DNA of 64,000 nucleotides from Scylla paramamosain (Eukaryota; Arthropoda; Malacostraca; Decapoda; Portunidae): positions 9,103,817 to 9,167,816 of the forward strand of contig NC_087181.1 of assembly GCF_035594125.1 (NCBI RefSeq), given 5' to 3'. Below are positions 25,861 through 38,942 of the stretch, piece by piece. How positions within the stretch are numbered: the first letter of the stretch is position 1; every line of letters begins with the position of its first letter. The translations under genes were made by a program, and so were the position numbers. The notes below the pieces were generated by a model that was not told where the DNA came from, ran no database searches, and saw only the letters and a list, made by a program, of their open reading frames with translations.

Positions 25861-27925
25861 TTTTTTTATGTAGAAGCGACACCGGCCAGGAGCAACAAAA
25901 ATCCAATAAAAAAAATAAACAAATAAATAAAAAAATCCACTGAGATGCCGGTTCCCGAAAAGGATCCGAAGCGGAAGTAAAAAATGAAGGATAATACAGA
26001 AATACAGTAGCAGGCAGCGAGTTCCAGAGTTTGCCAGAGAAAGGCATGAATGATTGAGAATTGGTTAATTCTTGCAATAGATAGGTGGACAGGCAGGGAG
26101 GCATACAGTTAGCAAGATCAGTTAGCACGAAAATAGCGGTAGAAGATAGTAAAAGATGCAACATTGCGGTGATAGAAAGAGGCTGAAGAGAGTCAGTTAG
26201 AGGAGAGGAGTTGTGAGACGAAAAGCTTTTGTCTAGAAGAGCGGTATGATTGGACCCACCCTTGATATGTGAAGCATACTCCATACATGGACGGATAAGG
26301 CCCCTGTGCAGAGTTAGCACTTGGGGGGGGGGGGTGAGAAAAACTAACGGAGACGTCTCAGAACGCCTATCTTCATAGAAGTTTCCAGTTCAGATTATAA
26401 GAAAAGGACAGACCGAGGATGTTCAATGTAGAAGAGGGAGACACTTTGAGTGTCAATGAAAAAGAGGTGATAGTTGTCTGGAAGGTTGTGCTGAGTTGAT
26501 AGATGGAGGAATTGAACTTTTGAGGCATCGAACAATACCAGATTTACTCTGCGCCAATCAGAAATTTTGGAGAGATCATAACTCAGGCATTCAGTGGCTT
26601 CCCTGCGTTAACTTTTCATCTTCTGAAGGGATGGACATTTACTAAAAGACATGGAAAAATGCAGGATGGTATCATCAGCGTAGTAGTGGATAGGATAAGA
26701 AGTTTGGTTTAGAAGATCATTGATGAATAATAGGAAGAAAGTGTGTGACAGGACATAACCTTTAGGAACACCACTGTTAATAGATTAAGGAGAAGAACAG
26801 TGACCGTCTACCACAGTAGCAATAGAACGGTCAGGAAGGAAACTTGAGATGAAGTTACAGAGAAAAGGATAGAAGCCATAGGAGGGTAGTTTGGAAATCA
26901 AAGCTTTGTGCCAGACTCTATCAAAAGGTTTTGATATGTCCAAGGCAACAGCAAAAGTTTCACCAAAATCTCCAAAAGAGGATGACCACGACTTACTAAG
27001 GAAAGCCAGAAGATCACCTGTAGAGCGGCCTTGACGGAACCCATACTGGCGATCAGATAGGAGATTGTGAAATGATAGATGTTTAAGAATCTTCCTGTAG
27101 AGGATAGATTAAAACATTTTAGAGAGGCAGGACATTAAAGCAATAGGACGGTAGTTTGAGGGATTAGAAAGGTCACCCTTTTTAGGAACAGGCTGAATGT
27201 AGGCACACTTCCAGCAAGAAGGAAAGGTAGAAGTTGACAGACAGAGTTGAAAGAGTTTGACTAGGCAAGGTGCAAGCACGGAGGCACAGTTTTGGAGAAC
27301 AATAAGAGGGACTCCATCAGGTCCATAAGCCTTGCGAGGGTTAAGGCCAGCAAGAGCATGGAAAACATCACTGTGAAGAATTTTAATAGGTAGCATGAAG
27401 TAGACAGAGGGTGGAGGAGAGGGAGGAACAAGCCCAGAATCGTCCAAGGTAGAGTTTTTAGCAAAGGTTTCAGCAATAGATGTGATAGCAGTGGTGCCAT
27501 CTGGTTGAAATAAAGGAAGGAAAGAAGCAAAGTTGTTGGAAATATTTTTGGTTAGATGCCAGAAGTCACGAGGGGAGTTAGATCTTGAAAGATTTTGACG
27601 TTTTCTATTAATGAAGGAGTTTTTTGGCTAGTTGGAGAACAGACTCGGCATGGTTCCGGGCAGAAATATAAAGTGCATCAGATTCTGGTGATGGAAAACC
27701 TTAATGCCTTTTGTGGGCCACCTCTCTATCATGTACAGCACAAAAACAAGCAGTGTTAAACCAAGGTTTGGAAGGTTTAGATCAAGAAAAAGAGTGAGGA
27801 ATGTACGCCTTCATGCCAGACACTATCATCTCTGTTATGCGCTCGGCACACAGAGTCGGGTCTCTGACACGGAAGCAGTAGTCATTCCAAGAGAAATCAG
27901 TAAAATACCTCCTCAGGTCCCTCCA
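25861..27925 (-). mobile_element. Jockey-like retrotransposon J5, 5'-truncated
   Basis: On the minus strand the element runs from the 3' signature (ACCGGCCAGGAGCAACAAAA on the plus strand) through the 3' UTR, C-terminal blocks, RT and the end of the endonuclease domain. It stops at 27925, where the Harbinger terminus begins. The RT start is legible at 27109-27447 ('LNPRKAYGPDGVPLIVLQN', 'YIQPVPKKGDLSNPSNYRPI'). The C-terminal blocks sit at 25844-26320. Stops and frameshifts are scattered throughout. Confidence 0.9.
26690..27530 (-). pseudogene. Reverse transcriptase of J5, broken
   Basis: The N-terminal palm motifs 'RKAYGPDGVP' and 'KKGDLSNPSNYRPIALMS' occur in the 112-codon frame at 27109-27447. 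Further downstream on the minus strand, 'YQYGFRQGRSTG'-like, 'DISKPFDR'-like, 'GVPK' and 'YADDT'-equivalent nucleotide blocks can be followed at 27045, 26940, 26770 and 26675, but in broken frames. The gene would supply RT for target-primed reverse transcription; this copy is inactive. Confidence 0.75.
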
Positions 27926-29064
27926 TACATAAAAACCCCTGAAAGACTTTTACATTTATCTCCGGTTAAAAGTAAAGGCTAAAAGTGTATACAAGAAAAG
28001 TTAAAAGTATTCTTGAGTGACTTTTAGCTAGGAGTAAAAGTGCTAAAAGGAAAAGGAAAATATTAATGCGTTAAAGATGCTATGATTAGCGCTTAATAAA
28101 GACACTAAACGGTATGTTTTCGCACATGAATGTAAAAATTCTACGTTAAAGTATGTGATGTTAATTTTAATTTTATTTTTCAATTAAAAATTGCGGATTA
28201 TACGCTTATTTTATGAGTCTGATTCTGTACATTAGGCGAGTTCAAACTCTGGCGCCAGAAACCTACCCTCAGTACTTGTCAATATGGAGAGGAAAGAGAG
28301 AGGCAGGCAAACTGGTCGGGAGACCAGTCTCTCCTGGCCACGCTTGTGGAGGACAATCTTCACATTATAAAAAGAGAAATTTGGTCCCGGCATTACCCAC
28401 GGCAACAGGAGGAAGGCATGGGTAAAGATAGCTGAGGCTGTCAATGCTACCTATCTGTGCCTCCGGAGGATCGCTGAACAATGTGAGAAGCGTTGGTAAT
28501 ATCATCCAGGCACAAGAGAGACACAACACATGTGCCTTAGAAAATTATATGACTGCAACAGGTAAGCTATACTTGTTTATTTCGTATTTATAGTTGCTGA
28601 GCATGTGGCGGCACTTGTGGTCATCATGCAGCCACACTTAAAGCTCCTCATGATTTTACTAAAAATATAGGTGTATTTTGAAAGAGTATGAGAGTAGGAC
28701 CTTGGAAAATATGATAGTTGCTAAATGTAAGGCGTATAGTAGCAACTTCAAAGCTGTCATCATACAATTAACACAGAGAACAAGATATGGAACACCAAGT
28801 TCAAGTGACTGATAGAGGTTGAATATAGTCTCGCAATCAACTATTGAGATAACAGTTCTTCATAAGACACATTGTTTTCTTTTACTGCAGGTGGTGGTAC
28901 TCCATCAGCCTCGCCCCCAACCCCACTCACTGATAAAGTCCATGCTCTCCTGGGTAAGGGGAATGTTTGCATTCTTGGGTACCAAGTGTTGAGCATTTCA
29001 CAAACAGGTAAGGTATTATTAATAATTTATCTCATGAAGACATACGTTCAGACTATATTCTCTC

Positions 29065-29168
<104 letters not shown>

Positions 29169-29936
29169 AGGAATAAATCTAACCACTTCATTTTCTGATG
29201 GAGACACAGGATTTGGTGGTCTACTAAGGGAGAAGACGAAGTAAAAGAAATGTTCACATCCCACCTCACAAAAACATTGTTCCAACTGAAGTTGTCTTTT
29301 GGTAGAGATAAACCCACTTATTAGGAGGGGCTTATATTTATTATGATTTGGAAATGAGTTTTCCGGCAAGGGGCAGTACGATGACTCAGGTTAAATTAGG
29401 TTGAATGCAAAGATTCTCAATATTCAACCTAATTCTTGCAAAAAAAAAAAAACTGTGAGGATGACATGGCTAGGTTATGTTGAGTGCAAAAAACACTGGT
29501 TACAATCGACTTATTTCCTGCATGGGGCTGTGGGATGACTTAGTTAGATTAATTTAAGTGTTATTATTATTTTTTAATTGGATTTCAATGTTATTAACTA
29601 CGTTCACATTCAAGCTAGCTTTGTTCCATGCTGTATCCATGTAAATTGTTTTTGCATATGATATGAATGTGCTTATTTCTATGGAAATGTGGTTGGTTAA
29701 GTGATGGTAGGATAATAATGATGTGTAATCATTGTTGCTTATTTATTGTTATTGATACTTGAGGCATTAAGTGTACATATCTATCTCTCTCTTAGAGTTT
29801 CCTTTCTGAAATGAATTTACTTCTCTAATCATATAGTTCTATAGTTTATTTCTATAGTTCTCTGGGAAACTTTTTCAAGTTTTAAATCAATGTAAAGTAA
29901 GATCTTTGAAACATTTTTACTAGCTGAAACTTCGAG

Positions 29937-30173
<237 letters not shown>

Positions 30174-31116
30174 TAACTTGAAGTGTATACATCTCTGAAA
30201 TATTTCAGCGGCATTAATCTTCAAATAATAAATATATTATCAAGCACATATTCAGACAGCAACACATATCCATGGTAATAGCAAAATTAATAAATGGATA
30301 TAATAAATAAATAAATAATAATAAATTAATTAATGAAAACTTTGAAACTTTGGCAGTATACCTTTCTCGCCCCTCAGTGACTTGTGCAGCGTAATACCTT
30401 CAGCAGGATATGTTCAACAGAGTATGGCTGAAGAATACCCCATAGTGACTGAGGATGAGAACCCTGAGCCTGCTGCAGCCCTCCAGCCTGTTGTAGGCCC
30501 AACCTGTTATAGCCCACCAGCCTGCTGTAACCCGCCAACCTCCTGAAGGCACCCAGCCTGCGAAGCCCTCCAACGTTTTAAAAATAGTTCCTGGTGTGGC
30601 TGTAGGAAATGAGCTGCTGACGAAATGCGGGACAGCAGTAGCGGAGGTCAGATAGCAGGCTGCAAAGAAAAAATGGAAGCTGCAACACCGGAGGTGCAGG
30701 TTGCCAAAGAAAACTTGAAAAAAAAAAAAGGAACAGTATGAGACTGCTAAAATGATGACTGTATATTATGCAGCTTAGCTTACTGAACTAAATAAAGCTC
30801 AAGGATATTTCAAGATTTTTTACTGTAAGATTTCCTTTTACATGTTATAGTTTATAGGTAAGGTCTTTCAAATAATTTCATACCTCAGAAAGGATACAAG
30901 TTTGCTTTACAGTAACAATGTTGCTTTAGTAACTCTTGGTGAGATCCATACTGATCATCAGCTATCTCTTCTTTCATTGCTAAAAAGAAATAAGGAAAAA
31001 ATAGTCAGTATTTTATGAGCTATTGCAGCATGGTTTTTTTTTGTTTTTTTTACCAGAATACAGTAAACTATGAAGGATGTCAGTATTGTCAATTTTTAAC
31101 AAGATTTTCAATAATT

Positions 31117-31986
31117 GTTACTGTAAGAAGTTGAAGTGAGCCTGCGAGAGGCTCACAGACTAGTCAGTGAGTCCCGCCAAAACGAGTCTTAAGGCCCTGA
31201 AGGTTTGTTGTTGTGGGGATTTTGGCGGGAGAGGCGAGCGAGAGAGAGACAGGGTGCAGAGTAGTGGTGGATTTGCCATTTGATTTGCAGGTATGTTATT
31301 GGGATTTGTTGTATTCTTTCATGGTGAAACAGTGTACATTGGGGGACATTATTGGGAGATAGGGTGGTGATTTGTACGCTTGGTTGGCAGGAGTTTGGTC
31401 TTGGCAGTGTGCTGTGGGACGTCAGTGAGGTGGCACCGTAGCAGATACTGTGAACTAAGGAGGCTGCAGTGAGGAACTTGCTGTCCCTGGCTGCTATGGT
31501 GTTAGTACCGCCGTGCATGGAGGAAGAGCTGCAGTACTTCAGGATAGTGGTAGTGGTGTACCTTCAGCGCGTTGGGTCGGTGTGCGGTTGGGCCTATAGG
31601 GTGTGAGGGTCCTGGAGGTACTGGTTAGGATGGGACAGTGTCAGTGGCATATAACATTTCTTGTGTTGGTGCGTGAAGTGTTTATTTTTCCTGTTTATTT
31701 GTACGTGGATTTACCCATTTTCTCATGGGATCAGGTATTTTGGAGTGCCAGCAGTGTGGCCTCTAAGAGTGTTAAGCACTCATATTTTATTTGTGTTTTC
31801 TTTACTATGTACTCATTTGTGTTTTCTTTATTATGTACTCAACCATTAAATTTTTAAATTGTGGCCCGGGTTTCTGTGAACCTAAGCAGGAGGTTTAAAT
31901 TAATCAGTGGGTTCTTGTGGTGAGTGCTTGGTGAGCCTAATTAAGGTAGGTTAACTGTGCCCTAGTTTTGCACTCATTACAGTTAC
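31117..31986. mobile_element. Solo LTR (860 bp) with 5-bp target duplication
   Basis: The insert begins TGTAAGAAGTTG at 31122 and ends CTCATTACA at 31981, i.e. the canonical TG...CA termini. It is flanked on both sides by GTTAC (31117-31121 and 31982-31986), a perfect 5-bp target-site duplication. No internal coding region, primer-binding site or second LTR is present, so it is the product of LTR-LTR recombination. ATTAAA at about 31846 may be its polyadenylation signal. The superfamily is unknown; a 5-bp duplication is compatible with Gypsy, BEL or Copia. Confidence 0.85.
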
Positions 31987-33453
31987 TTCAAATGAAAGTT
32001 GGCAAACTGGTCCCTCATTTCTGTCACAGTACGTGCACGTTTGACATCCTGTATGTTACCAGCAACATGCTCCACCTCTTCTTCTGCTTGAATCGGGTCA
32101 TCATCTTCATCAGACAGAGGAATGTTCCGGTCTTTACAGATGTTGTGAAGCATGGCACAAACGTAGATGACCTGGCAGGTTTTGGTGGAATCAAGCCGAA
32201 CTTCACCATGAAAAACATGAAAACAGTGTTTCAGTTGGCTAATTCCCCTTTTCACAACATATCTTTAATCTTGTGGGCTCTGAAATATGATTCATTATCA
32301 GAAACAGCAGTAATAATTTTCTTCTAGGGGAGTAAACTTAATCTAAAAGGGTCTGTGGTGTGTCTCAGGCAGGTTAAGGTAGGTTGAATGCAAAATGACT
32401 CCCTAAACTCTGTCCACTCCTTGAAAGGTTCTTTAGCAGTGGTTTCCAAACTCAGGGGTGTGAAAATGATACAGGCAGGGCCATGAAGTCCTACCCAAAA
32501 ATAATAGTACATTACATAACATTGCTCCATCAAACAAATGTTTATTAGATGCTCATTGTCCATATCATTAATATTAATCAGAACCAAAATTTTGTTTTCC
32601 TAAACAATACCAAGATATTAACGCTAAAATATCTTTTGATTTCATTCAAACACAAAACGTTAGCTTGAATACAGAAGATTTACTTCAGGTAATGTTAAAC
32701 ATATCTGTTGTATCTGGACTGTGAATCAAGCTGTGGGTGCAGGTAAGGTATCAATAACCAGCGCTTCATGACATAAGCACTATCACCCAAGAGATGTCAT
32801 CCTGCTGGCACGATGTTCCTCTCGAACAGTTTCTTTAGTCTAGATTCATTCCATACACGTGCATCATTCACAGAACCTGGCCACTTTGCAACCATGCCGA
32901 GTATCTTGTAAGTTGCATCAAACACAACTTGGATATTGATGCTATGAAACCGCTTATGATTTACATACTCGGCTTCATGTTATTGAGGTGCAATAATTTT
33001 TACATGGGTGCCATCGACAACACCGACGACACCGGAAAATTCTACAACTTGCATGTACTCTGCCTGCTTCCTCTGTACTTCCAGCCGAGTGAGAGGGAAA
33101 TTGACGAACCTCCGGAAGATGTCCCGTTGTGTGAGGGCTTCAAGGGTTTGGGTGATGACATGGGTGATGGTTGGCTGGGTTGTACCGAAGTCATCACTAG
33201 TGCACAACTGCATCTTCCCTGTAGCTAAATACCGCAAGGTTATTGCCACCTTCATCTCGTCGGAGAAGGCCTTGTTTCTTGCAGTGGGACTCCTTAAAGC
33301 ATCCCTCACAAGGTTTGTTACATACAGGATGCCAGCACGATCAAGCCGAAATCTCTCGATCAGCTGCTAACCATTGTACTCCTGCAGGACGTCCCTCCTT
33401 TCCCGAAAAGTTCGGCTCCTTCGCTGCTGCAGGGGTTCTTGATGTTCCGACAT
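31983..33453 (-). pseudogene. Harbinger transposase (HARBI1-like), decayed
   Basis: This is a DDE nuclease that would cut and rejoin the element's ends. The start ATG at 33453-33451 gives 'MSEHQEPLQQRRSRTF'. After an in-frame TAG (33367-33369) the frame continues 'LIERFRLDRAGILYVTN', 'ALRYLATG'-type 'TLRYLATGKMQ' and 'DDFGTTQPTITHVI', then 'VVGVVDGTHVKI' with the first catalytic Asp. A TAA near 32979 and a TGA near 32800 interrupt 'HKRFHSINIQVVFDA', 'WPGSVNDARVW' and 'LLGDSAYVMKRWLL', which holds the second Asp. After 'SQSRYNR' about 400 bp are non-coding; TTTCAG at about 32262 could be an acceptor. The last block, 31983-32255, reads 'VKRGISQLKHCFHVFHGE', where family members have an acidic residue at the Lys of VKR, so the third catalytic residue appears lost. 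The stop codon lies in the solo-LTR target duplication. Confidence 0.85.
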
Positions 33454-33634
33454 CTTGCCGCCTAAAAGTAATTTTAGGCGCTTAGGAGTACCCATCATCA
33501 TTTTTAGCCGCTAAGTCTTTTTAGGTCTTAAAATTTATTGTGTATTGCTTTTAAGGAACTTTTAGCAGTTAAAAGTAAAACTGGTCACTAAAAGTACTTT
33601 CAGCATGTTAAAAAAAATTTATGTATACGGGTCC

Positions 33635-33979
33635 AGGAGGGTACAACGATGATTTGACCAGGAGCACCTTTTGGTGTCCATCGAATAAAAAAATAGGTAT
33701 TTCAGTCTCGGAAACACGTTCCATTTTGTAATTTTTTATGGCGCATCTTTCTTATTATATGACATTTCTTCGTCAGATCCACCATTTTGCCGTATTTTGC
33801 ATATATCGATTTATCGGTATGTAAGCGAAGGTTTCTGCCTCGCAATTCGCGCAACTATCGCCTCATCACTACAGGTCAAGCGCGAATTATCTGCCATAAC
33901 TCACTTCATATACGGAATTGCTAATTTTGGTTGACACCAGCAGACTCAGCAGTGACTAGAATCAAGATGTATTATAAAA
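33635..33979. other. Unassigned DNA
   Basis: Flank of the Harbinger element. J5 does not resume here, so no empty-site alignment can be made. Confidence 0.5.
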
Positions 33980-34243
33980 ACTTGACAAAAAAAAAATAGT
34001 ATTAAGAAATTAGTATTAAGATGAGTTCAACTGTGAGGATGTAAAAAAAATAAAAATAAATAAAAAAATAAAAAATAACATGTTTTACTTATGCTCGCTT
34101 TTTCAACAGTTAATGATTGAATGATGAAATATATTCATTTATAGCAACATGTCAACTGCCGCAGCCATCACAGCTGCGTGACACGACGTGGCGTGTGCAG
34201 GTGGGCTCCATACGACCCGGTCTGCGACGCGTCTAAAAATTAG
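33980..34243. repeat. Dispersed repeat R1, copy a
   Basis: It shares with 38530-38942 the blocks 'ACATGTTTTACTTATGCTCG', 'GCAACATGTCA', 'CATCACAG' and 'GCTCCATACGACCC', ending 'CTAAAAATTA'. The A-rich middle is short here (34042-34077) but expanded to (TA)n in copy b. A 14-bp tandem ('TTAGTATTAAG' twice) lies at 33995-34020. Confidence 0.75.
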
Positions 34244-34309
34244 AATCCCCACAGCAGCTTGGGGAAGGTCTTTTATGTTGCTTCGCAGCTTAAAGCAGCT
34301 ACTGACTGC

Positions 34310-34311
<2 letters not shown>

Positions 34312-34372
<61 letters not shown>

Positions 34373-34382
34373 TAATAATAAC

Positions 34383-34430
<48 letters not shown>

Positions 34431-34431
34431 C
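34312..34431. repeat. (TTA)n-(AAT)n self-complementary array
   Basis: TTA units switch at about 34370 to AAT units, so the array is an inverted repeat of itself. Confidence 0.95.
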
Positions 34432-34793
34432 TGCTTATACAGGGTGTAATATGAATTTCTGCGGATATTGCCAGAGGGGAAAGTACAGGTTAATCTAAGT
34501 CGGAAGTGTTCTATGAGCATTGTTTAGCCATGGTGTGAAATTCAAGTGTGGCTTGGTGACAGATACAACGGCCAGGCTGGGTGGGTAACCATGGCAAACA
34601 AACACTATATCCACGCACTCCACATCACTGTAAGTAATCCAATATAATCTGAACGTATTCATTGTCACTGCCTATGCGGGATCTGAGTGTGAAAGATTAG
34701 CAATCACCTGATTTGCTGCCTCATTCCTTCCTACTTCCTGCCAGGGCAGACAGTGCATGGTACCACGCAGCTTATTATGTTATTTTGTTGTAA

Positions 34794-34796
<3 letters not shown>

Positions 34797-34857
<61 letters not shown>

Positions 34858-34870
34858 GTTGTTGTTATTA

Positions 34871-34935
<65 letters not shown>

Positions 34936-34942
34936 GTTATCA

Positions 34943-35022
<80 letters not shown>
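34797..35022. repeat. Long (TTA)n array
   Basis: About 226 bp of TTA units with GTT interruptions. It forms the (TAA)n tail of the adjoining minus-strand J fragment. Confidence 0.96.
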
Positions 35023-35115
35023 TTATGTAGGAGGGGCACCGGCCAAGGACAACAAAATTATAAAGAAAAAAAAATAAATAAAAAAAAAAAAAATAAGGCC
35101 CACTGAGATGCAGGT
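35023..35115 (-). mobile_element. J-family 3' terminus (J11)
   Basis: The 3' signature TATGTAGGAGGGGCACCGGC with CAAGGACAACAAAA is followed by an A-rich tract and 'GGCCCACTGAGATGC'. Only about 90 bp remain, making it the shortest J insertion in the window. Confidence 0.85.
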
Positions 35116-35435
35116 TTACTGCATCCATACTATCACTGTAATGTTCAGCAGCAAATGACCTGTCCGTTGCTATCACTCGTTTCATCATGGAATACTGTAA
35201 ACCTCCAAAACTTGTAAAAATATCATTATTGAATAATTCACAGTTTCATGAACGGACATCCCGCCATGGCTACCCGATCGGCCCGGCAGTTGTATCTGTC
35301 GCCAGGCCACACTTGAATTTCATATCAAGGGTAAACATCGGCTCAAAATACGTATGTGCATAGTACATTTTCGACTTATATTAACCTGTTTTATTACCTG
35401 TACCAATAGCCGCAGAAATTCGTGTTACATACTGA

Positions 35436-35600
35436 CAGGTTAGTAATCCCATACTTGGTGGGCCGGGCAAGGCACCACACATTCATCAAACACACATATC
35501 ATTCACACTCTTATCCTCGTCGGCCCTCAGTGGAAAGGGGAATTCTCTTGGGCAACCGCAGTGTATCCCAGGAGCCCAAGGACGGCTCAACTGGCCACAC
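35436..35600. repeat. Dispersed repeat, copy 2
   Basis: Shares 'AATCCCATACTTGGTGGGCC' and the following 20 bp with 10.03 kb. Directly downstream is the Gypsy fragment G3. Confidence 0.5.
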
Positions 35601-35734
35601 ACATTCACAGCAAATCCCGACAGCCTACACTGGTTTATTCCTGTCCCTTCATAATGAGACTGTTCCCTACCCCGCACCTACTACAATCCTAAGAACATAG
35701 CAGAAGCAGGGTACTTCCTACGGAGTGCCTTGCA

Positions 35735-36722
35735 CCCTAGCTCACTGCTCCCCTACTGGAAACTCTGCGATCACCTATGCGTAGATGGGGAGCTGGTCCT
35801 GTATGGCCAGAGAATTGTGGTTCCTGCTGGTCTCCGCCGTCGCACCGTCGCACGTCTCCACGACAGCCATCAGGGTGTGGAAGCCACTCGCTGTCGGGCG
35901 AGGCAGACTGTTTTCTGGCCTGGCATTAACACTGACACGCCAGTACTGTTCGTGCCTGCAAGCCATGTCAGGTGCTACTGCTGAGCCAACAACAGAAACC
36001 CTTGATGTGTGACGACAATCCCACCAGGCTCTTTGAGTTCGTCTCCGCAGACTTCTTCACATTCGCTGGGAAGTCCTTCCCAGTCCTTAAGAGTCATTGC
36101 GGACAGACTCTCGGGATGGCCTGTAGTTTTCCCGTGTGGTGCGGACAACACCGCCTCGCGCACCATCCAGATGTTCTGCCGCTACTTCCCGGAAGTGCGT
36201 GTTCCTCTCCGCCTACGTAAAGATGGCGGTCCCCAGTTCGCCAGCGCCGACTCCAGAACTTCATGGAGCGCTGGGGTGACCACCACGTAGTGACCTCGCC
36301 ACACTACCCCCAGTCTAACGGCCACGCTGAGACGGCTGTCATGTCAGTGAAGTATCTCATCCTGAAGACAGCCCCCTCCTGCAACATTGACACAGAAGAC
36401 TTCGCCAGAGGTCTCCTGGAGCTACGCAACGCCCCCAACTTCACAGGACGATCCCTTGCGCAACACCTATATGGCCTCCCTTTTCGCCCCTGCGTCGCTG
36501 CCCACCCGGAATCCTTCTCCGCGGACTGGCACGCCAAGATGGAGGACTGCGACCGCCGCGCTGCCGCCCGAGAAGCCCAGGTGCAGGCTCGCTGTGACCA
36601 GCACGCCCGACCCCTCGCTAAGCTGACAATCGGGGCCACAGTCTGTATTCAGGACCCGACGTCTCTCCGCTGGGACAAAGTTGGCGTGGTCATGGGCCAC
36701 AGCAGGAACAGGGACTACGAAC
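35735..36722 (+). mobile_element. Ty3/Gypsy integrase fragment G3
   Basis: This fragment of the same Gypsy family as G1 and G2 lacks LTRs. It covers the integrase: a zinc-binding-like N-terminus ('LHDSHQGVEATRCRARQTVF' with 'WPGI'), the catalytic core with 'SADFFTFAGKSF' (first Asp) and 'LRKDGGPQFASAD' (second Asp), then 'SPHYPQSNGHAETAV', which keeps the third acidic residue, and the C-terminal 'ARPLAKLTIGATV...LRWDKVGVVMGHS' region. Frame changes near 36005, 36090 and 36260 break it. Unlike G1 and G2 it has CAG, not TAG, in 'YPQSNGH'. Confidence 0.85.
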
Positions 36723-36726
36723 CCTA

Positions 36727-37158
36727 GCCGGTTCTACACTAACATAAATAGATTTATTATTTTGAATTCATAAGTAGAGCAGCAACAACATGTTACCTCT
36801 CTCACTCTTTCCCCTTGACTTTTGGTGCTGTTCAGTCAGGGTTGTCGTGATCATCTAAGAGTCTTATATTACCTCTTCAATACAAGTAATTAATCACACG
36901 TTTTCTTCCCACAGGTTCGTAACGAGAGGAGGGAGGCGAATGGGTGAGTGAAGTTTTTTATTTATTTTTATTTTTTTATTCTATCAGAGTTACAGATTAG
37001 GGTTTAACAATGCTTTAAAGGTGATTTTCTATGAAGTCAATGTTATGGATGTTGCTGGGGCTGCTCTTCTTAATTTACCAAACTCAAAAATATAATCTGT
37101 CATTTAATATGTTTTTTTTTTTTTTCGGGAAAACTGAGTGCCTAGATTGTGCAAATAT
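36727..37158. other. Unassigned DNA
   Basis: Nothing assignable. T-rich around 36955-36985 and 37110-37125. Confidence 0.5.
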
Positions 37159-37400
<242 letters not shown>

Positions 37401-37952
37401 TTATTTTTTTTTATTTATATATTTTATTTTATTGTTTATTTTATTATATTTTTTTTATCAAATTGACAGCGCCCAGTGTAGCGCCAACCTACCTCTTCCG
37501 TCACCCAGCGTTCAAAGACAAGCTCTGTCTAACCAAGGAGGTTTAAAGGTTTAAAACAATCCTTGGATCTAGCCGTGCGTTGCACAATAGCACAGCCTCA
37601 TTTTCTATAAGGTGGTAGCTTATCTTTCTTAATCAGAAAGACAACGGCTGGATGATAGTTTTGTCTTTCTTCCTAAGGGAGGCTATGGCAAACTGGTGGT
37701 TTGTTTTTCTTCGACAAGACAGGCCTAGTTAAGTTAGAGAATACTAAAGTTAAATATCCTCACAGTTAATGCTCAGCAGAACTTGGAAGGATTAGCAGGA
37801 TAGTCCAGCAGAGTTAAAAGATCGAAAAAAAAATTAATGAGGTTGGGTTTGTTTACAAACGAAAGTTAAGATGTTGGATCACAGAGGTGGTTGGCTCTAC
37901 ACCAGCCGTCTCTCGCGCCTCGCACAAATCAGAGTGGTCACGGTAATACAGC
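37401..37952. other. Unassigned DNA
   Basis: T/A-rich to about 37465, then ordinary sequence with no recognisable feature up to the D2 3' end. Confidence 0.5.
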
Positions 37953-38529
37953 CTTAAGAACATAAGAAATAAGGGAAGCTGCAAGAAGCCACAAGGCTTA
38001 CACATGGCATTCCCTGTATGAAATATACTTACTTATTTCCACCTATCATTCCCATCCATAAATCTGTCTAATCTTCTATTAAAGCTCCCTAATGACTCAG
38101 CACTAACAATTTGATTACTGAGTCCGTTCCATTCATCTACCACTCTGAGAACCAGTTCTTTCCTATCTCTTTTTTTAACCTAAATTTTTCAAGCTTGAAC
38201 CCTTTATTTCTTGTTCTATTTCGGTTAGTGATCCAAAGAATTTCGCTTACGTCCCCCTTGTTGTAACCCTTAAACCACTTAAAGACTTTTATCAGGTTCC
38301 CTCCTTAACCTACGTCTCTCTAAAGAATGTAAATTTAACAGCTTCAGTCTCGCTTCGTAAGAAATACTCCTCATCCTCTAGATCCTTTTAGTCATTCTCC
38401 TTTGTACTGATTCTAATAGACCTATATCCTTCCTGTAATAAGAGGACCAGAACTGCACAGCGTAGTCAAGATGAGGTCTGATCAGCGCTAAATGTAACTT
38501 TCATATTACTTTGGGACTTCTACTTTAAA

Positions 38530-38942
<413 letters not shown>

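Larger units (their letters stand above)
34535..35324. repeat. Inverted repeat pair around a (TTA)n array and a J 3' end
   Basis: 34535-34595 and 35263-35324 are reverse complements over about 60 bp with few differences (GAAATTCAAGTGTGGCTTGG against the complement of CCAGGCCACACTTGAATTTC). Between them are (TTA)n at 34797-35022 and a J-family 3' end. This is either a DNA transposon remnant with a nested J fragment or two head-to-head copies of a short repeat. Confidence 0.6.

Noticed and set aside
31189..31518. 109-codon minus-strand frame as a host gene
   Set aside because: It lies entirely within the solo LTR and shows no domain.
36304..36700. Minus-strand frames opposite G3
   Set aside because: Antisense shadows of a GC-rich integrase fragment.
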